From assembly GCA_947307365.1 (NCBI GenBank), contig CAMZIY010000004.1, positions 1-41,898 of the forward strand: a DNA stretch of 41,898 nucleotides, given 5' to 3'. Below, one piece after another: positions 1 through 6,870 of this stretch (position 1 is its first letter; the number at the start of each line of letters is the position of its first letter). Under the pieces are notes generated by a model. That model ran no database searches and was not told the DNA's origin. It was given only the letters and a program-made list of their open reading frames with translations. The translations under genes and the position numbers were made by a program. This DNA comes from an uncultured Clostridia bacterium. GTDB lineage: Bacteria; Bacillota; Clostridia; Oscillospirales; Oscillospiraceae.

Positions 1-2
1 TC

Positions 3-227
3 GTCATGCTCATGACCTGCCTGTGCCAGGCGGCGGGCAAGGCCCTGCCCTCCCTGCTCCTCTCCCTCAGCCGCCAGGGGGTCATTTTCGTCCTGGTGCT
101 GCTCATCGCCGCCGCTGCGGCGGGATACACGGGGGTGCTGATCTCCCAGTTCGCCGCGGACGTCGTCAGCGCCCTGCTGGCCCTGGGGATCCTGTGGAAG
201 TGCTTTCCTCAAAAAGGGGAAACGTAA
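3..227 (+). CDS. MATE-family efflux transporter, C-terminal fragment
   Basis: The reading frame is open from the left edge, so the true start lies outside the window; only the last 74 or so residues are visible. They contain two hydrophobic helices (roughly VIFVLVLLIAAAAAGYTGVL and the ADVVSALLALGILW segment). The phrases GKALPSLLLSLSRQG and TGVLISQFAADVVSALLAL are typical of the last two membrane helices of MATE (multidrug and toxic compound extrusion) antiporters. MATE proteins export cationic drugs or metabolites using an ion gradient. The gene is followed after about 25 bases by a strong terminator. The family call rests on the C-terminus alone, and substrate cannot be predicted. Confidence 0.75.
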   Translation, partial: VMLMTCLCQAAGKALPSLLLSLSRQGVIFVLVLLIAAAAAGYTGVLISQFAADVVSALLALGILWKCFPQKGET

Positions 228-253
228 CACGCAGATATGCTGAGACACGACAA

Positions 254-288
254 TGAGGCGCAGTCTGTTGACTGCGCCTCACGTTTTT
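254..288 (+). terminator. Intrinsic terminator after the MATE gene
   Basis: A perfect 11-bp stem (TGAGGCGCAGT at 254-264 with ACTGCGCCTCA at 271-281) with a six-base loop is followed by CG and five T residues. It ends the MATE transcript. The minus side has only two T residues, so it is a weaker stop for the converging flavin reductase gene. Confidence 0.9.
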
Positions 289-296
289 CTCCGGTT

Positions 297-773
297 TTAC
301 TTTCTCAGGATCTCCGTCACTTCCCCGACGTACATCCGGTGCGGTTCCTCCGGGGTATAGATCCTCTCCGCCACCTCCGGGGGCATATTCTCCCGTATCA
401 GGTCCTGCCAGTAGATCTTCCGGCAGACCAGGGTGGTCTCCGCCTGGGCAAAGGCGACGCCGTGCTCCAGCGCCTCGGGTGTGAGCCGGGTCAGGGCGAT
501 CTTATCCCCGTCCCGTCCGGATTTGGAACCCATGATCATCAGATCGTTCCGGTATTCCTCCGGGAAAAAGCTCACGGTAAAGAAATCATATTTCTCCATG
601 TACTGCCAGGTGTACCGGATCGGCTTCACATATACCGTCGCCACGGGCTTGCTCCACAGTGTGCCCAGGCCGCCCCAGCTGATGGTCATGCCGTTGAAAT
701 CCGCTCCTGTACCCGCGGTGAGCAGGGCCCACTTCTCATTGAACCGGGCAAAGATATCCGTGGTAAACTCCAT
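297..773 (-). CDS. Flavin reductase family protein (flavoredoxin-like)
   Basis: A 158-residue protein resembling the FMN-binding split-barrel flavin reductase/flavoredoxin family, which bind FMN and pass electrons from NAD(P)H or another donor to acceptor proteins in the cytoplasm. The segments NGMTISWGGLGTLWSKPVATVYVKP (near residues 27-51) and FFTVSFFPEEYRNDLMIMGSKSGRD (near 64-88) match the usual N-terminal FMN-binding region. The frame is open further upstream, but I place the start at the second of two adjacent ATG codons (773) because GGGAGG lies about five bases before it. It lies 80 bases downstream of the M23 peptidase gene on the same strand and may be read with it. The redox partner is unknown. 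Confidence 0.8.
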   Translation of the reverse strand: MEFTTDIFARFNEKWALLTAGTGADFNGMTISWGGLGTLWSKPVATVYVKPIRYTWQYMEKYDFFTVSFFPEEYRNDLMIMGSKSGRDGDKIALTRLTPEALEHGVAFAQAETTLVCRKIYWQDLIRENMPPEVAERIYTPEEPHRMYVGEVTEILRK

Positions 774-853
774 CATTTCCTCCCATCTGCCGGCATGGCC
801 TGTCCTGAACAGATAAACGTCTCCGGCGGGATGCCGGAGCCGCGAACAAACGA

Positions 854-2110
854 TCAAAGTAGGGGCGGAGTGCCCTCTTCCGGGAGATAGGGGATGGGAT
901 CCACCGCCGCGCCTCCCTCGGGATGGAGCTCGAAATGGACGTGTACGCCGGTGGCTACGCCGGTCGCGCCCTGCTCCGCGATGACGTCTCCCTGGTAGAC
1001 GATGTCCCCCTCCGACACCAGATTCTTGCTGTTGTGGGCGTAATAGGTAACGTCTCCATTGTCATGCTGGATCTCGATCAGCAGGCCATAGCCGCTGTAT
1101 ACGCCGGCAAAGATGACCACGCCGCCGTCTGACGCCAGGACCGGGTCGCCGTAATGCCCCGCCAGGTCGATGCCCCTGTGGAAGCTGGAGCCGACGCCGC
1201 CGCCCCGATAGCCAAACTTGGAGCTGAGCCAGGTCTGTTCGGAGAAGGGCCATATGTAGGTGCCGGTGCTGAGACGGGGACGGGTTCCCTGCAGCACGAC
1301 CCGGTTCACCGGCTCGGACAGCACGGTCTGGTTGACCACGTGCTTCTCCCAAACCTCGCCGTTCACCAGGGTCCGGGAGCAGTCCACCCGGATCTCGCCG
1401 TCGCTGCCCTCCACAAGGACCTGCTCTTCATCCTCGAACAGGGTCTCATCATACTCTTTCTCAGTGAGGGAGGGATAGCTTTCCAGCAGCGTGTAGTTCT
1501 CCACGGTCTCCACCTGGACGGCCGCGGCCAGTTTTTCCAGATTCTCCTCCAGCAGCTCCGTGCTGGCGTAACCCTGGGCCAGGGTCACCTCCTGTAGGAA
1601 AGCGGCGGAAACGGTATTATCGGTCAGATACCTGGCGCGGATCTCCTCCAGCGCCAGCATGGCTTCCGCCTGGCCGGGGAATGCGCAGACGGCCTCGCCG
1701 TCCACATAGACCAGCTCCAGGCTGCAGGCGCCCTTCACGCTCTGGTACAGGGTGCTGACCACCTGCGCTTCCTCCTCCGCCGAAGCGGGGGCAAAGGCCA
1801 GATGACAGGTCAGGGTCGGCGCTTTCCAGGAGTAGCCCAGGGCGTCGCTGGCGGCCCGGGTCACCCGCTCCACGATGGCATCCAGCCGTTCCTGATCCTC
1901 CACATAGCCGATCAGGCTGCCATCCATCCGCACCGCCAGGGTCCACTTGACGCGGCTGACACAGAAAAGAGCAACGGCAAGGACGGCAGCCAAAGCGAGC
2001 ACCCGACGGTGCTTCTTCAGCTTCGCGCAGAAAGACTGCCGGGCAAAACGCCGACCGGCGGCGCTGTCCTCAGTGATCCGCTCTTCCGTTGTCCTCTCCC
2101 GCTGCCGCAT
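854..2110 (-). CDS. M23 family metallopeptidase with G5 domain, membrane-anchored
   Basis: A 418-residue cell-wall endopeptidase. From the chosen ATG there is a basic cytosolic N-terminus, one membrane helix (about 37-52), a long extracytoplasmic region, a G5 domain (about 200-275, the part after VENYTLLESYP and ending VVLQGT) and a C-terminal lysostaphin-type M23 domain. The zinc and catalytic residues are intact: H311 and D315 in HRGIDLAG, and H390-V-H392 in HVHFEL. It probably cuts peptidoglycan cross-links at the membrane surface, while G5 may bind N-acetylglucosamine polymers. The frame extends upstream to a TTG at 2164, but AGGAG at 2123-2127 favours ATG 2110 (12-base spacing). It diverges from yabP, which leaves open a sporulation role. 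Confidence 0.9.
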   Translation of the reverse strand: MRQRERTTEERITEDSAAGRRFARQSFCAKLKKHRRVLALAAVLAVALFCVSRVKWTLAVRMDGSLIGYVEDQERLDAIVERVTRAASDALGYSWKAPTLTCHLAFAPASAEEEAQVVSTLYQSVKGACSLELVYVDGEAVCAFPGQAEAMLALEEIRARYLTDNTVSAAFLQEVTLAQGYASTELLEENLEKLAAAVQVETVENYTLLESYPSLTEKEYDETLFEDEEQVLVEGSDGEIRVDCSRTLVNGEVWEKHVVNQTVLSEPVNRVVLQGTRPRLSTGTYIWPFSEQTWLSSKFGYRGGGVGSSFHRGIDLAGHYGDPVLASDGGVVIFAGVYSGYGLLIEIQHDNGDVTYYAHNSKNLVSEGDIVYQGDVIAEQGATGVATGVHVHFELHPEGGAAVDPIPYLPEEGTPPLL

Positions 2111-2323
2111 AACAGATGGTAACTCCTGTCCAACAATGTAATACAACCGTAAAATTGGTGACAATTTTCTGTTTGCGTAACAATTTGGTTACAGAACGCA
2201 TTGTACACGATGCCGCTACGCTTGTCAAGAGCAAAAGCAAAAGAAACTGCGCCGCACGCCGGAAGTTTCCCGCATGGATCTTCAGCCATGCGCATAGGGT
2301 ATCCTGAGGTGATGGACTTGGCA

Positions 2324-2614
2324 ATGACCTATGAGGACGCAAAGAGCACACGAAGCGCCCAATCCCACAGCCTGAGCCTGACCGACCGGCGCAGGCTCAC
2401 CGTGAGCGGCGTGGAGGACGTGGAAAGCTTCGACGAGGATGCGGTGGTCCTGGACACCAACGGCGGTACCCTGACCGTGCGGGGCAGCGGACTGAAGATC
2501 GAGAAGCTGAGCCTGGACGGCGGTGAACTGGTGGTGGAAGGCCGCATCGACAGTCTGGACTACGCGGAGAACGCCCCGGGCCGCCGGAGCTGGATCGGCA
2601 GGCTCCTGGGCTGA
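2324..2614 (+). CDS. yabP: Sporulation protein YabP
   Basis: A 96-residue protein matching the YabP/YqfC family: it carries the family-like phrases HSLSLTDRRRLTVSGVEDVESFD and GLKIEKLSLDGGELVVEGRID. YabP is made in the mother cell in B. subtilis and is required for spore coat/cortex assembly with YabQ. The frame is open upstream to 2201. I prefer ATG 2324, which lies after GAGGTGAT (2306-2313), but ATG 2312 (in contact with that motif) and TTG 2318 are alternatives. The stop overlaps the yabQ start by one base. In B. subtilis yabO precedes yabP; here the upstream neighbour is a divergent peptidase gene, so the operon begins at yabP. Confidence 0.88.
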   Translation: MTYEDAKSTRSAQSHSLSLTDRRRLTVSGVEDVESFDEDAVVLDTNGGTLTVRGSGLKIEKLSLDGGELVVEGRIDSLDYAENAPGRRSWIGRLLG

Positions 2615-3375
2615 TGGGCCTGGATCCCGGATGGCAGGGGCTGCAGGCCCTGTGTTCTCTGGCCTGCGGTCCCCTGCTCGGATTGATTTACGATCTGATG
2701 GCCGCTCTGCGGCGGCAGCTGGGACTGGATCGGTCCCGGCTCCTGCCGGATCTGCTGTTCTGTCTTCTGGCCGCCCTGGTACTGTTTCTGCTGGGCTTTA
2801 CCGTAGGCAACGGACGGCTGCGGCTGTTCATGCCCCTCATCCTGGTGCTCGGCGCGGTGTTCTATCTCCTGGCTCTCCGAAGGCTGGGACGGCGGATGGC
2901 CGGTTTTCTGGCCTCTCTTCTCCTGCGGATCTGCTCCATCGCCCTGTCTCCCCTGCTGTTTCTGGAAAAAACCGTGAAAAAAACTCTGTTTTTTGTCAAA
3001 AATCTCTTTCAATATCTGTCCAGATGGTTTACAATAAGACATCAGACATTCAGCTCTGTCCGGAGAGCGTGTTTTTGGGAGGCGCGGCATGAAGCTAAAG
3101 CGATCCGGTATTATGACCAAGCTTTTGATCATCGGCCTGCTGGTCTATCTCCTGGTGGCTTACGCCAGGACCCAGATCCGCATCGGCGAAGCGGAAGAGC
3201 ATCAGCGCGCTCTTCAGGCCGAGGTGCGCACCATGTCCGTCAGCAACGCCGCGCTGGAGTACGAGATCGAACACTGCCAGGATCCGGAAACCATCGAAAA
3301 GGTGGCCCGGGAAAAGCTGGGTCTGGTCCTGCCGGGAGAGATCGTATTCTACGACATGAGCGACTGAGCGGCTGA
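2614..3375 (+). CDS. yabQ: Sporulation protein YabQ, long form overlapping divIC
   Basis: The N-terminal 150 residues match YabQ: four hydrophobic helices (about 10-30, 44-64, 70-90 and 100-118) and a basic cytoplasmic tail with LFFVKNLFQYLSRWFTIR. YabQ is a mother-cell membrane protein needed for spore cortex formation. The ATG overlaps the yabP stop (TGATG), so translation is coupled. The odd part is the C-terminus: the frame has no stop until 3375, eight bases past the end of divIC, so the whole divIC gene is nested inside yabQ in another frame. Residues from about 158 on are therefore out-of-frame divIC sequence, rich in Arg, Gly and Ser, and are unlikely to be conserved. Either the yabQ stop was lost or the protein has a lineage-specific tail. 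Confidence 0.82.
   Translation: MGLDPGWQGLQALCSLACGPLLGLIYDLMAALRRQLGLDRSRLLPDLLFCLLAALVLFLLGFTVGNGRLRLFMPLILVLGAVFYLLALRRLGRRMAGFLASLLLRICSIALSPLLFLEKTVKKTLFFVKNLFQYLSRWFTIRHQTFSSVRRACFWEARHEAKAIRYYDQAFDHRPAGLSPGGLRQDPDPHRRSGRASARSSGRGAHHVRQQRRAGVRDRTLPGSGNHRKGGPGKAGSGPAGRDRILRHERLSG
3089..3367 (+). CDS. divIC: Septum formation initiator family protein (DivIC/FtsB)
   Basis: A 92-residue bitopic protein: short basic cytosolic N-terminus, one membrane helix (about 9-26, LLIIGLLVYLLVAYA), then a coiled coil (about 30-62) and the C-terminal family signature EKVAREKLGLVLPGEIVFYD. DivIC/FtsB joins FtsL and DivIB/FtsQ at the division septum and helps activate septal wall synthesis. GGGAGG is placed seven bases before the ATG. 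The gene sits between yabQ and an S1-domain gene, the same order as yabQ-divIC-yabR in B. subtilis. It lies wholly within the extended yabQ frame. Confidence 0.92.
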   Translation: MKLKRSGIMTKLLIIGLLVYLLVAYARTQIRIGEAEEHQRALQAEVRTMSVSNAALEYEIEHCQDPETIEKVAREKLGLVLPGEIVFYDMSD

Positions 3376-3426
3376 ATTCTCCCCGCGGGGGCAAGCGATC
3401 CGGATACAGGGAGGAACCAGGTTTCC

Positions 3427-3870
3427 ATGGATGTAGCGGTTGGAGCGGTCCTGGATGGCAAGGTCACCGGGATCATGAAATTCGGAGCATTTGTCTCCCT
3501 TCCGGGGGGCAAATCCGGTTTGGTCCATATTTCGGAGATCGCCTATACTTATGTCAATCAGGTGAGCGATCATCTGCAGGTGGGGCAGGAAGTCAAGGTC
3601 AAGGTCATCGGCATCGACGAGGCCGGCCGCATCAACCTCTCCATCAAAAAAGCCATGGATCCGCCGCAGCAGCAGGATCGGCGCAGAAGCGCGCCGCCCC
3701 CCGCCCCCAGAGCCGGAGACCGGCGCAGTACGCCCCCCAGCTTTGAGGATAAGCTGAAGCAGTTCATGCAGGATTCGGACAGCCGCATGTCCGGCGTACG
3801 GCAGTACAGCGAGAACAAAAAGAGCCGCCGGGGCCGCAGATCGAATTTCGACGACGATTACTACGAATAA
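3427..3870 (+). CDS. S1 RNA-binding domain protein (YabR-like)
   Basis: A 147-residue protein. Residues 1-76 form one S1 (OB-fold) RNA-binding domain with the usual blocks VGAVLDGKVTGIMKFGAFVS, GLVHISEIA and VGQEVKVKVIGIDEAGRINLSIK. The rest is a low-complexity tail rich in Gln, Arg and Pro, then Asp/Ser, ending in DDDYYE. It matches the position and architecture of yabR, a general-stress-type S1 protein thought to bind RNA or ribosomes. GGGAGG lies 12 bases before the ATG. It is the last gene of the yabP operon and is followed at once by a strong terminator. Confidence 0.88.
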   Translation: MDVAVGAVLDGKVTGIMKFGAFVSLPGGKSGLVHISEIAYTYVNQVSDHLQVGQEVKVKVIGIDEAGRINLSIKKAMDPPQQQDRRRSAPPPAPRAGDRRSTPPSFEDKLKQFMQDSDSRMSGVRQYSENKKSRRGRRSNFDDDYYE

Positions 3871-3878
3871 TAGGATTC

Positions 3879-3909
3879 CGCCGGGCAGGGAAATCTGCCC
3901 GGCGTTTTT
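3879..3909 (+). terminator. Intrinsic terminator of the yabP operon
   Basis: A perfect 10-bp stem, CGCCGGGCAG (3879-3888) with CTGCCCGGCG (3895-3904), six-base loop, then five T residues. Confidence 0.92.
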
Positions 3910-3935
3910 GTTCCCTTCCCTTTTTGCTTCGACTG

Positions 3936-3944
3936 TGCTATACT
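3936..3944 (+). promoter_or_regulatory. Extended -10 promoter for hpf
   Basis: TGCTATACT fits the extended -10 pattern TGnTATAAT with one change in the hexamer. No good -35 stands 17 bases upstream, as expected for extended -10 promoters. Start of transcription would be near 3951, with AAGGAGAG at 3963-3970 in the leader. Confidence 0.6.
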
Positions 3945-3978
3945 GTATACAGATTCCACAACGGAAGGAGAGAGCCTG

Positions 3979-4512
3979 ATGAACTTTGTCTTTACCGAAA
4001 AGAAGATGTCCCCCTCCGACGATCTCCGCGCCTACGCCCAGAAGAAGATCGGCAAGCTGGACAAGCTCTTCCGCAGCGAAAGCACCGCCTACGTCACCTT
4101 CACCGTGGAGCGGAACCGCAACATCGCGGAAGTTACGCTGAACAGCGGCGGCATGTTCTTCCGGGTGACGGAAAGCACCAACAGCATGTACGTCTCCATC
4201 GACAATGCCGTAGATGCCCTGACCCGCCAGGTGCGGAAATACAAGACCCGCCTGGACAAACGCATCCATGAGACGGTGCTGGAGGACTTCCTCCCCGCCG
4301 CCCCCGCAGAGGAACCGGCGGAGGAGTTCCGCGTCAAGCGGACGAAACGCTTCTCCATCAAGCCCATGAGCGTGGACGAGGCCATCCTGCAGATGAACCT
4401 GCTGGGCCACAGCTTCTACGTCTTCAAGAACCAGGATGAGGGCGACGCCTTCTCTGTCGTCTACAAGCGGCAGGACGGAGATTACGGCCTGATCGAGAGC
4501 ACGGAAGAATAG
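3979..4512 (+). CDS. hpf: Ribosome hibernation-promoting factor, long form
   Basis: A 177-residue long-form HPF. The N-terminal YfiA/RaiA-type domain (about 1-97, starting MNFVFTEKKMSPSDDLRAYA, with KLDKLF and VDALTRQVRKYKTRL) binds the decoding region of the 30S subunit. A linker follows, and the C-terminal domain (about 119-176, KRFSIKPMSVDEAILQMNLLGHSFYVFKN and GDFGLIE-like GDYGLIE) dimerises to pair two 70S ribosomes into 100S particles in stationary phase. Length and both domains are normal for Firmicutes. It is a one-gene unit with its own promoter, a strong Shine-Dalgarno (AAGGAGAG) and its own terminator. Confidence 0.96.
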   Translation: MNFVFTEKKMSPSDDLRAYAQKKIGKLDKLFRSESTAYVTFTVERNRNIAEVTLNSGGMFFRVTESTNSMYVSIDNAVDALTRQVRKYKTRLDKRIHETVLEDFLPAAPAEEPAEEFRVKRTKRFSIKPMSVDEAILQMNLLGHSFYVFKNQDEGDAFSVVYKRQDGDYGLIESTEE

Positions 4513-4531
4513 AATACGGAAGCTTCTTTCC

Positions 4532-4563
4532 CCGGGGCCTGCGCAGGCAGGCCCCGGTTTTTT
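4532..4563 (+). terminator. Intrinsic terminator after hpf
   Basis: An 11-bp perfect stem, CCGGGGCCTGC (4532-4542) with GCAGGCCCCGG (4547-4557), four-base loop and six T residues. Confidence 0.92.
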
Positions 4564-4635
4564 GTGTCTGCGACAGGATTCGCGGGGATTTGCGGCGGGA
4601 AATGGATAAGCTTGGCGGGAAAGGGAGGAATAGCC

Positions 4636-5466
4636 ATGAAAACACCGACCATGCTCACAAGTCGAAAGGTGATCCTGCTGCCCGTTGGGTCCATCCATCC
4701 CAACCCCATGCAGCCCCGAAAGGTCTTTGATCCTGACGCCCTGGCGGAGCTGACGGAGAGCATCCGCATGTACGGGGTGCTTCAGCCGCTCACGGTCCGG
4801 AAAGCCGCGGACGGAAGCTTCGAGCTGGTGGCGGGAGAACGGCGGCTCCGGGCCTCCCGGGCGGCCGGACTGGACAAGGTCCCCTGCATCCTGGTGAACG
4901 TGAGCGAGCAGGATTCCGGTCTCCTCGCCCTGGTGGAAAACCTGCAGCGTCAGGATCTGGATTTCATCGAAGAGGCGGAGGGGCTGCGCACCCTGACCCG
5001 CAGCTACGGCATGAGCCAGGAGGAGGCGGCGAAATGCATCGGCCTGTCCCAGTCCGCCGTGGCCAACAAGCTGCGCCTCCTGCGGCTCAGCCCGGAGCTG
5101 CTCTATCTTCTGCGGGAGCGGGGACTCAGCGAGCGCCACGCCAGGGCCCTGCTGCGGCTGGAAAACGACGAACAGCGGCTGGAGGTCCTGTCCTACGTGC
5201 TGGAGAACGATCTGAACGTAGCCCGCACGGAGCAGTACATCGAGGATTATCTGAAGCGGGGCGGGCCGCCGAAGGGAACACAGGGCAGAAAAAAAGCCCC
5301 CCGCATCGTGCTGAAAGACGTGCGCATCTTCTTCAACACGGTGACGAAGGGGCTCGGCGTCATGCGCCGGAGCGGCGTACAGGCAGAATACGACCAGGCG
5401 GAGACGGAAGCGGATTACATCCTCACCATCCGGATCCCGAAATCCGGAAACTGCCGCCTTACCTGA
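4636..5466 (+). CDS. ParB/Spo0J/Noc-family DNA-binding protein without an adjacent ParA
   Basis: A 276-residue member of the ParB family. The N-terminal CTP-binding ParB domain shows VGSIHPNPMQPRKVF, the GERRLRASRAAGL box (about residues 71-83) and LVENLQRQDLDFIEEAEGL (about 101-119). A helix-turn-helix follows (SQEEAAKCIGLSQSAVANKLRLL, about 128-150), and then a shorter C-terminal region. ParB-like clamps load at parS sites; the Noc paralogue protects the nucleoid from septation. There is no parA next door, and the gene stands alone between the hpf terminator and a converging rluD-like gene, so a Noc-like role is possible, but I cannot tell Spo0J from Noc here. ATG 4636 has a good GGGAGGA eight bases upstream; the frame is open to 4564. 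Confidence 0.85.
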   Translation: MKTPTMLTSRKVILLPVGSIHPNPMQPRKVFDPDALAELTESIRMYGVLQPLTVRKAADGSFELVAGERRLRASRAAGLDKVPCILVNVSEQDSGLLALVENLQRQDLDFIEEAEGLRTLTRSYGMSQEEAAKCIGLSQSAVANKLRLLRLSPELLYLLRERGLSERHARALLRLENDEQRLEVLSYVLENDLNVARTEQYIEDYLKRGGPPKGTQGRKKAPRIVLKDVRIFFNTVTKGLGVMRRSGVQAEYDQAETEADYILTIRIPKSGNCRLT

Positions 5467-5468
5467 AG

Positions 5469-6380
5469 CTATTCGTCTCTCAGCTTTTGCAGAACGGCGG
5501 AAAACTCCGGAGGCAGGGGGCAGGAAAAGGTCATGTCCTCCCCCGTGACCGGGTGGCGGAAGCAGATCTCCCGGGCATGGAGGCACTGGCTGCTCAGGGG
5601 AAGGGCACACTTGCCCCCGTACAAAGGGTCTCCCGCCACGGGGTGGCCCAGGGACGCCATATGCACCCGGATCTGGTGGGTCCTCCCCGTCTCCAGCACG
5701 CATTCCGCATAGCTGTACCCGGGGAAAGACTCCAGCACCCGGTAGTGGGTGACGGCGCTGCGGCCGCCGGGCACCCCCGCGGCCATCTTTTTCCGGTCCC
5801 GGGGATGCCTGCCCACGGGCAGATCCACCACCCCTTCGGCGGGGCGGGGCGTGCCGATGAGCAGCGCGGCATAGACCCGGTGCAGGCTGTGGTCTCCCAG
5901 CTGGGCCGCCAGGGATGCGTGGGCCCGGTCCGTCTTTGCCGCCAGCATCAGGCCGGACGTGTCCTTATCCAGCCGGTGGACGATCCCCGGCCGCTTCACT
6001 CCGCCGATCCCGGAGAGGGAATCGCCGCAGTGATGGAGCAGCGCATTCACCAGCGTGCCGCTCTCATGCCCGGGGGCGGGGTGAACGACCATACCCTTGG
6101 GCTTGTTGATGACCAGCAGGTCCGCATCCTCAAAGAGGATATCCAGCGGGATCTCCTCCGGCTCCGGATCCGCCTCCGCGGGTTCCGGAAGATCCAGAAG
6201 GATCCGTTCCCCCGGGGTCAGCCGCCGGTTTTTCTTCCCGGGCTTCCCCTCCACCAGGATGCAGCCCTGTTCCAGAAGCTGCTGGATCCGACTGCGGCTG
6301 AGATCCGGGAGCCGCTGCGCCAGGAAGGCGTCCAGGCGGAGGCCGGCGTCCTCAGGCGCCGCGGTCAGTACCCGCTCCAT
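5469..6380 (-). CDS. RluA/RluD-family 23S rRNA pseudouridine synthase (YlyB-like)
   Basis: A 303-residue enzyme with an N-terminal S4 RNA-binding domain (about 10-70, with LDAFLAQRLPDLSRSRIQQLL) and a catalytic domain. The signature GIVHRLDKDTSGL holds the catalytic aspartate D138, and LLVINKPKGMVVHPAPGH and TGRTHQIRVHMASLGHPV are further conserved blocks. It converts specific uridines, probably in helix 69 of 23S rRNA, to pseudouridine. It overlaps lspA by 29 bases, and ileS-lspA-rluD order equals ileS-lspA-ylyB of B. subtilis. Its stop is two bases from the converging ParB-like stop, with no terminator between them. Confidence 0.93.
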   Translation of the reverse strand: MERVLTAAPEDAGLRLDAFLAQRLPDLSRSRIQQLLEQGCILVEGKPGKKNRRLTPGERILLDLPEPAEADPEPEEIPLDILFEDADLLVINKPKGMVVHPAPGHESGTLVNALLHHCGDSLSGIGGVKRPGIVHRLDKDTSGLMLAAKTDRAHASLAAQLGDHSLHRVYAALLIGTPRPAEGVVDLPVGRHPRDRKKMAAGVPGGRSAVTHYRVLESFPGYSYAECVLETGRTHQIRVHMASLGHPVAGDPLYGGKCALPLSSQCLHAREICFRHPVTGEDMTFSCPLPPEFSAVLQKLRDE

Positions 6381-6861
6381 CCCCGGCCTCCTTCCCCGCT
6401 GCGCTGCGCTTCCGGCGGATCTCTTTCTCCTCCAGGAGAACGCTGAGGCAGAACAGGATGCCGCCTATTGTGATGAAGCAGTCCGCCACGTTGAAAATGG
6501 GAAAATCCATGAACAGGGTCTCGATCATATCCGTCACGAAGCCGTCCGCCAGCCGGTCCAGGGCGTTCCCCACCGCGCCGCCCAGCACCATGGCCAGACC
6601 CAGTCTGGCCAGATGGGATCCGGGTCTGCGCAGGAGCAGGGCGATGAAAATGGCGGCGCACACCAGGGCGGTGAGGACCAGCAGGAAAAGGGTCTTCCCC
6701 GACAGGATGCCCCAACTGGCGCCATAGTTATAGGTGCAGGTCAGGCTGATCACCCCGGGGATCAGCACCGTGGAGCCCCGGCGCGCCGCCAGATCCACGG
6801 CGCCGGCTTTGCTCAGCTGGTCCGCCAGGACGATGACCGCCGCCAGCAGGATCTCCCCCAT
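6352..6861 (-). CDS. lspA: Signal peptidase II (lipoprotein signal peptidase)
   Basis: A 169-residue membrane aspartyl protease that removes signal peptides from prolipoproteins after diacylglyceryl transfer. Four hydrophobic helices are visible. The conserved blocks are YNYGASWGIL (about 44-53), GGAVGNALDRLADGFVTDMI (about 94-113, with first catalytic Asp in NALDR) and FPIFNVADCFITIGG (second catalytic Asp in VAD). The highly charged C-terminal tail (EEKEIRRKRSAAGKEAGD) is longer than usual and overlaps the rluD-like start. It begins nine bases after ileS. A substrate candidate in this window is the LysM lipoprotein at 18288. Confidence 0.95.
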   Translation of the reverse strand: MGEILLAAVIVLADQLSKAGAVDLAARRGSTVLIPGVISLTCTYNYGASWGILSGKTLFLLVLTALVCAAIFIALLLRRPGSHLARLGLAMVLGGAVGNALDRLADGFVTDMIETLFMDFPIFNVADCFITIGGILFCLSVLLEEKEIRRKRSAAGKEAGDGAGTDRGA

Positions 6862-6870
6862 GGCCTGTTC

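Noticed and set aside
2271..2301. CATAGGGTA before yabP as a sigma-E -10
   Set aside because: The -35 region is poor (three matches of eight), and the start would fall inside the Shine-Dalgarno sequence.
3349..5703. Minus-strand open frame of 784 codons opposite hpf and the ParB-like gene
   Set aside because: Composition is unlike a protein and it overlaps several clear genes and their terminators.
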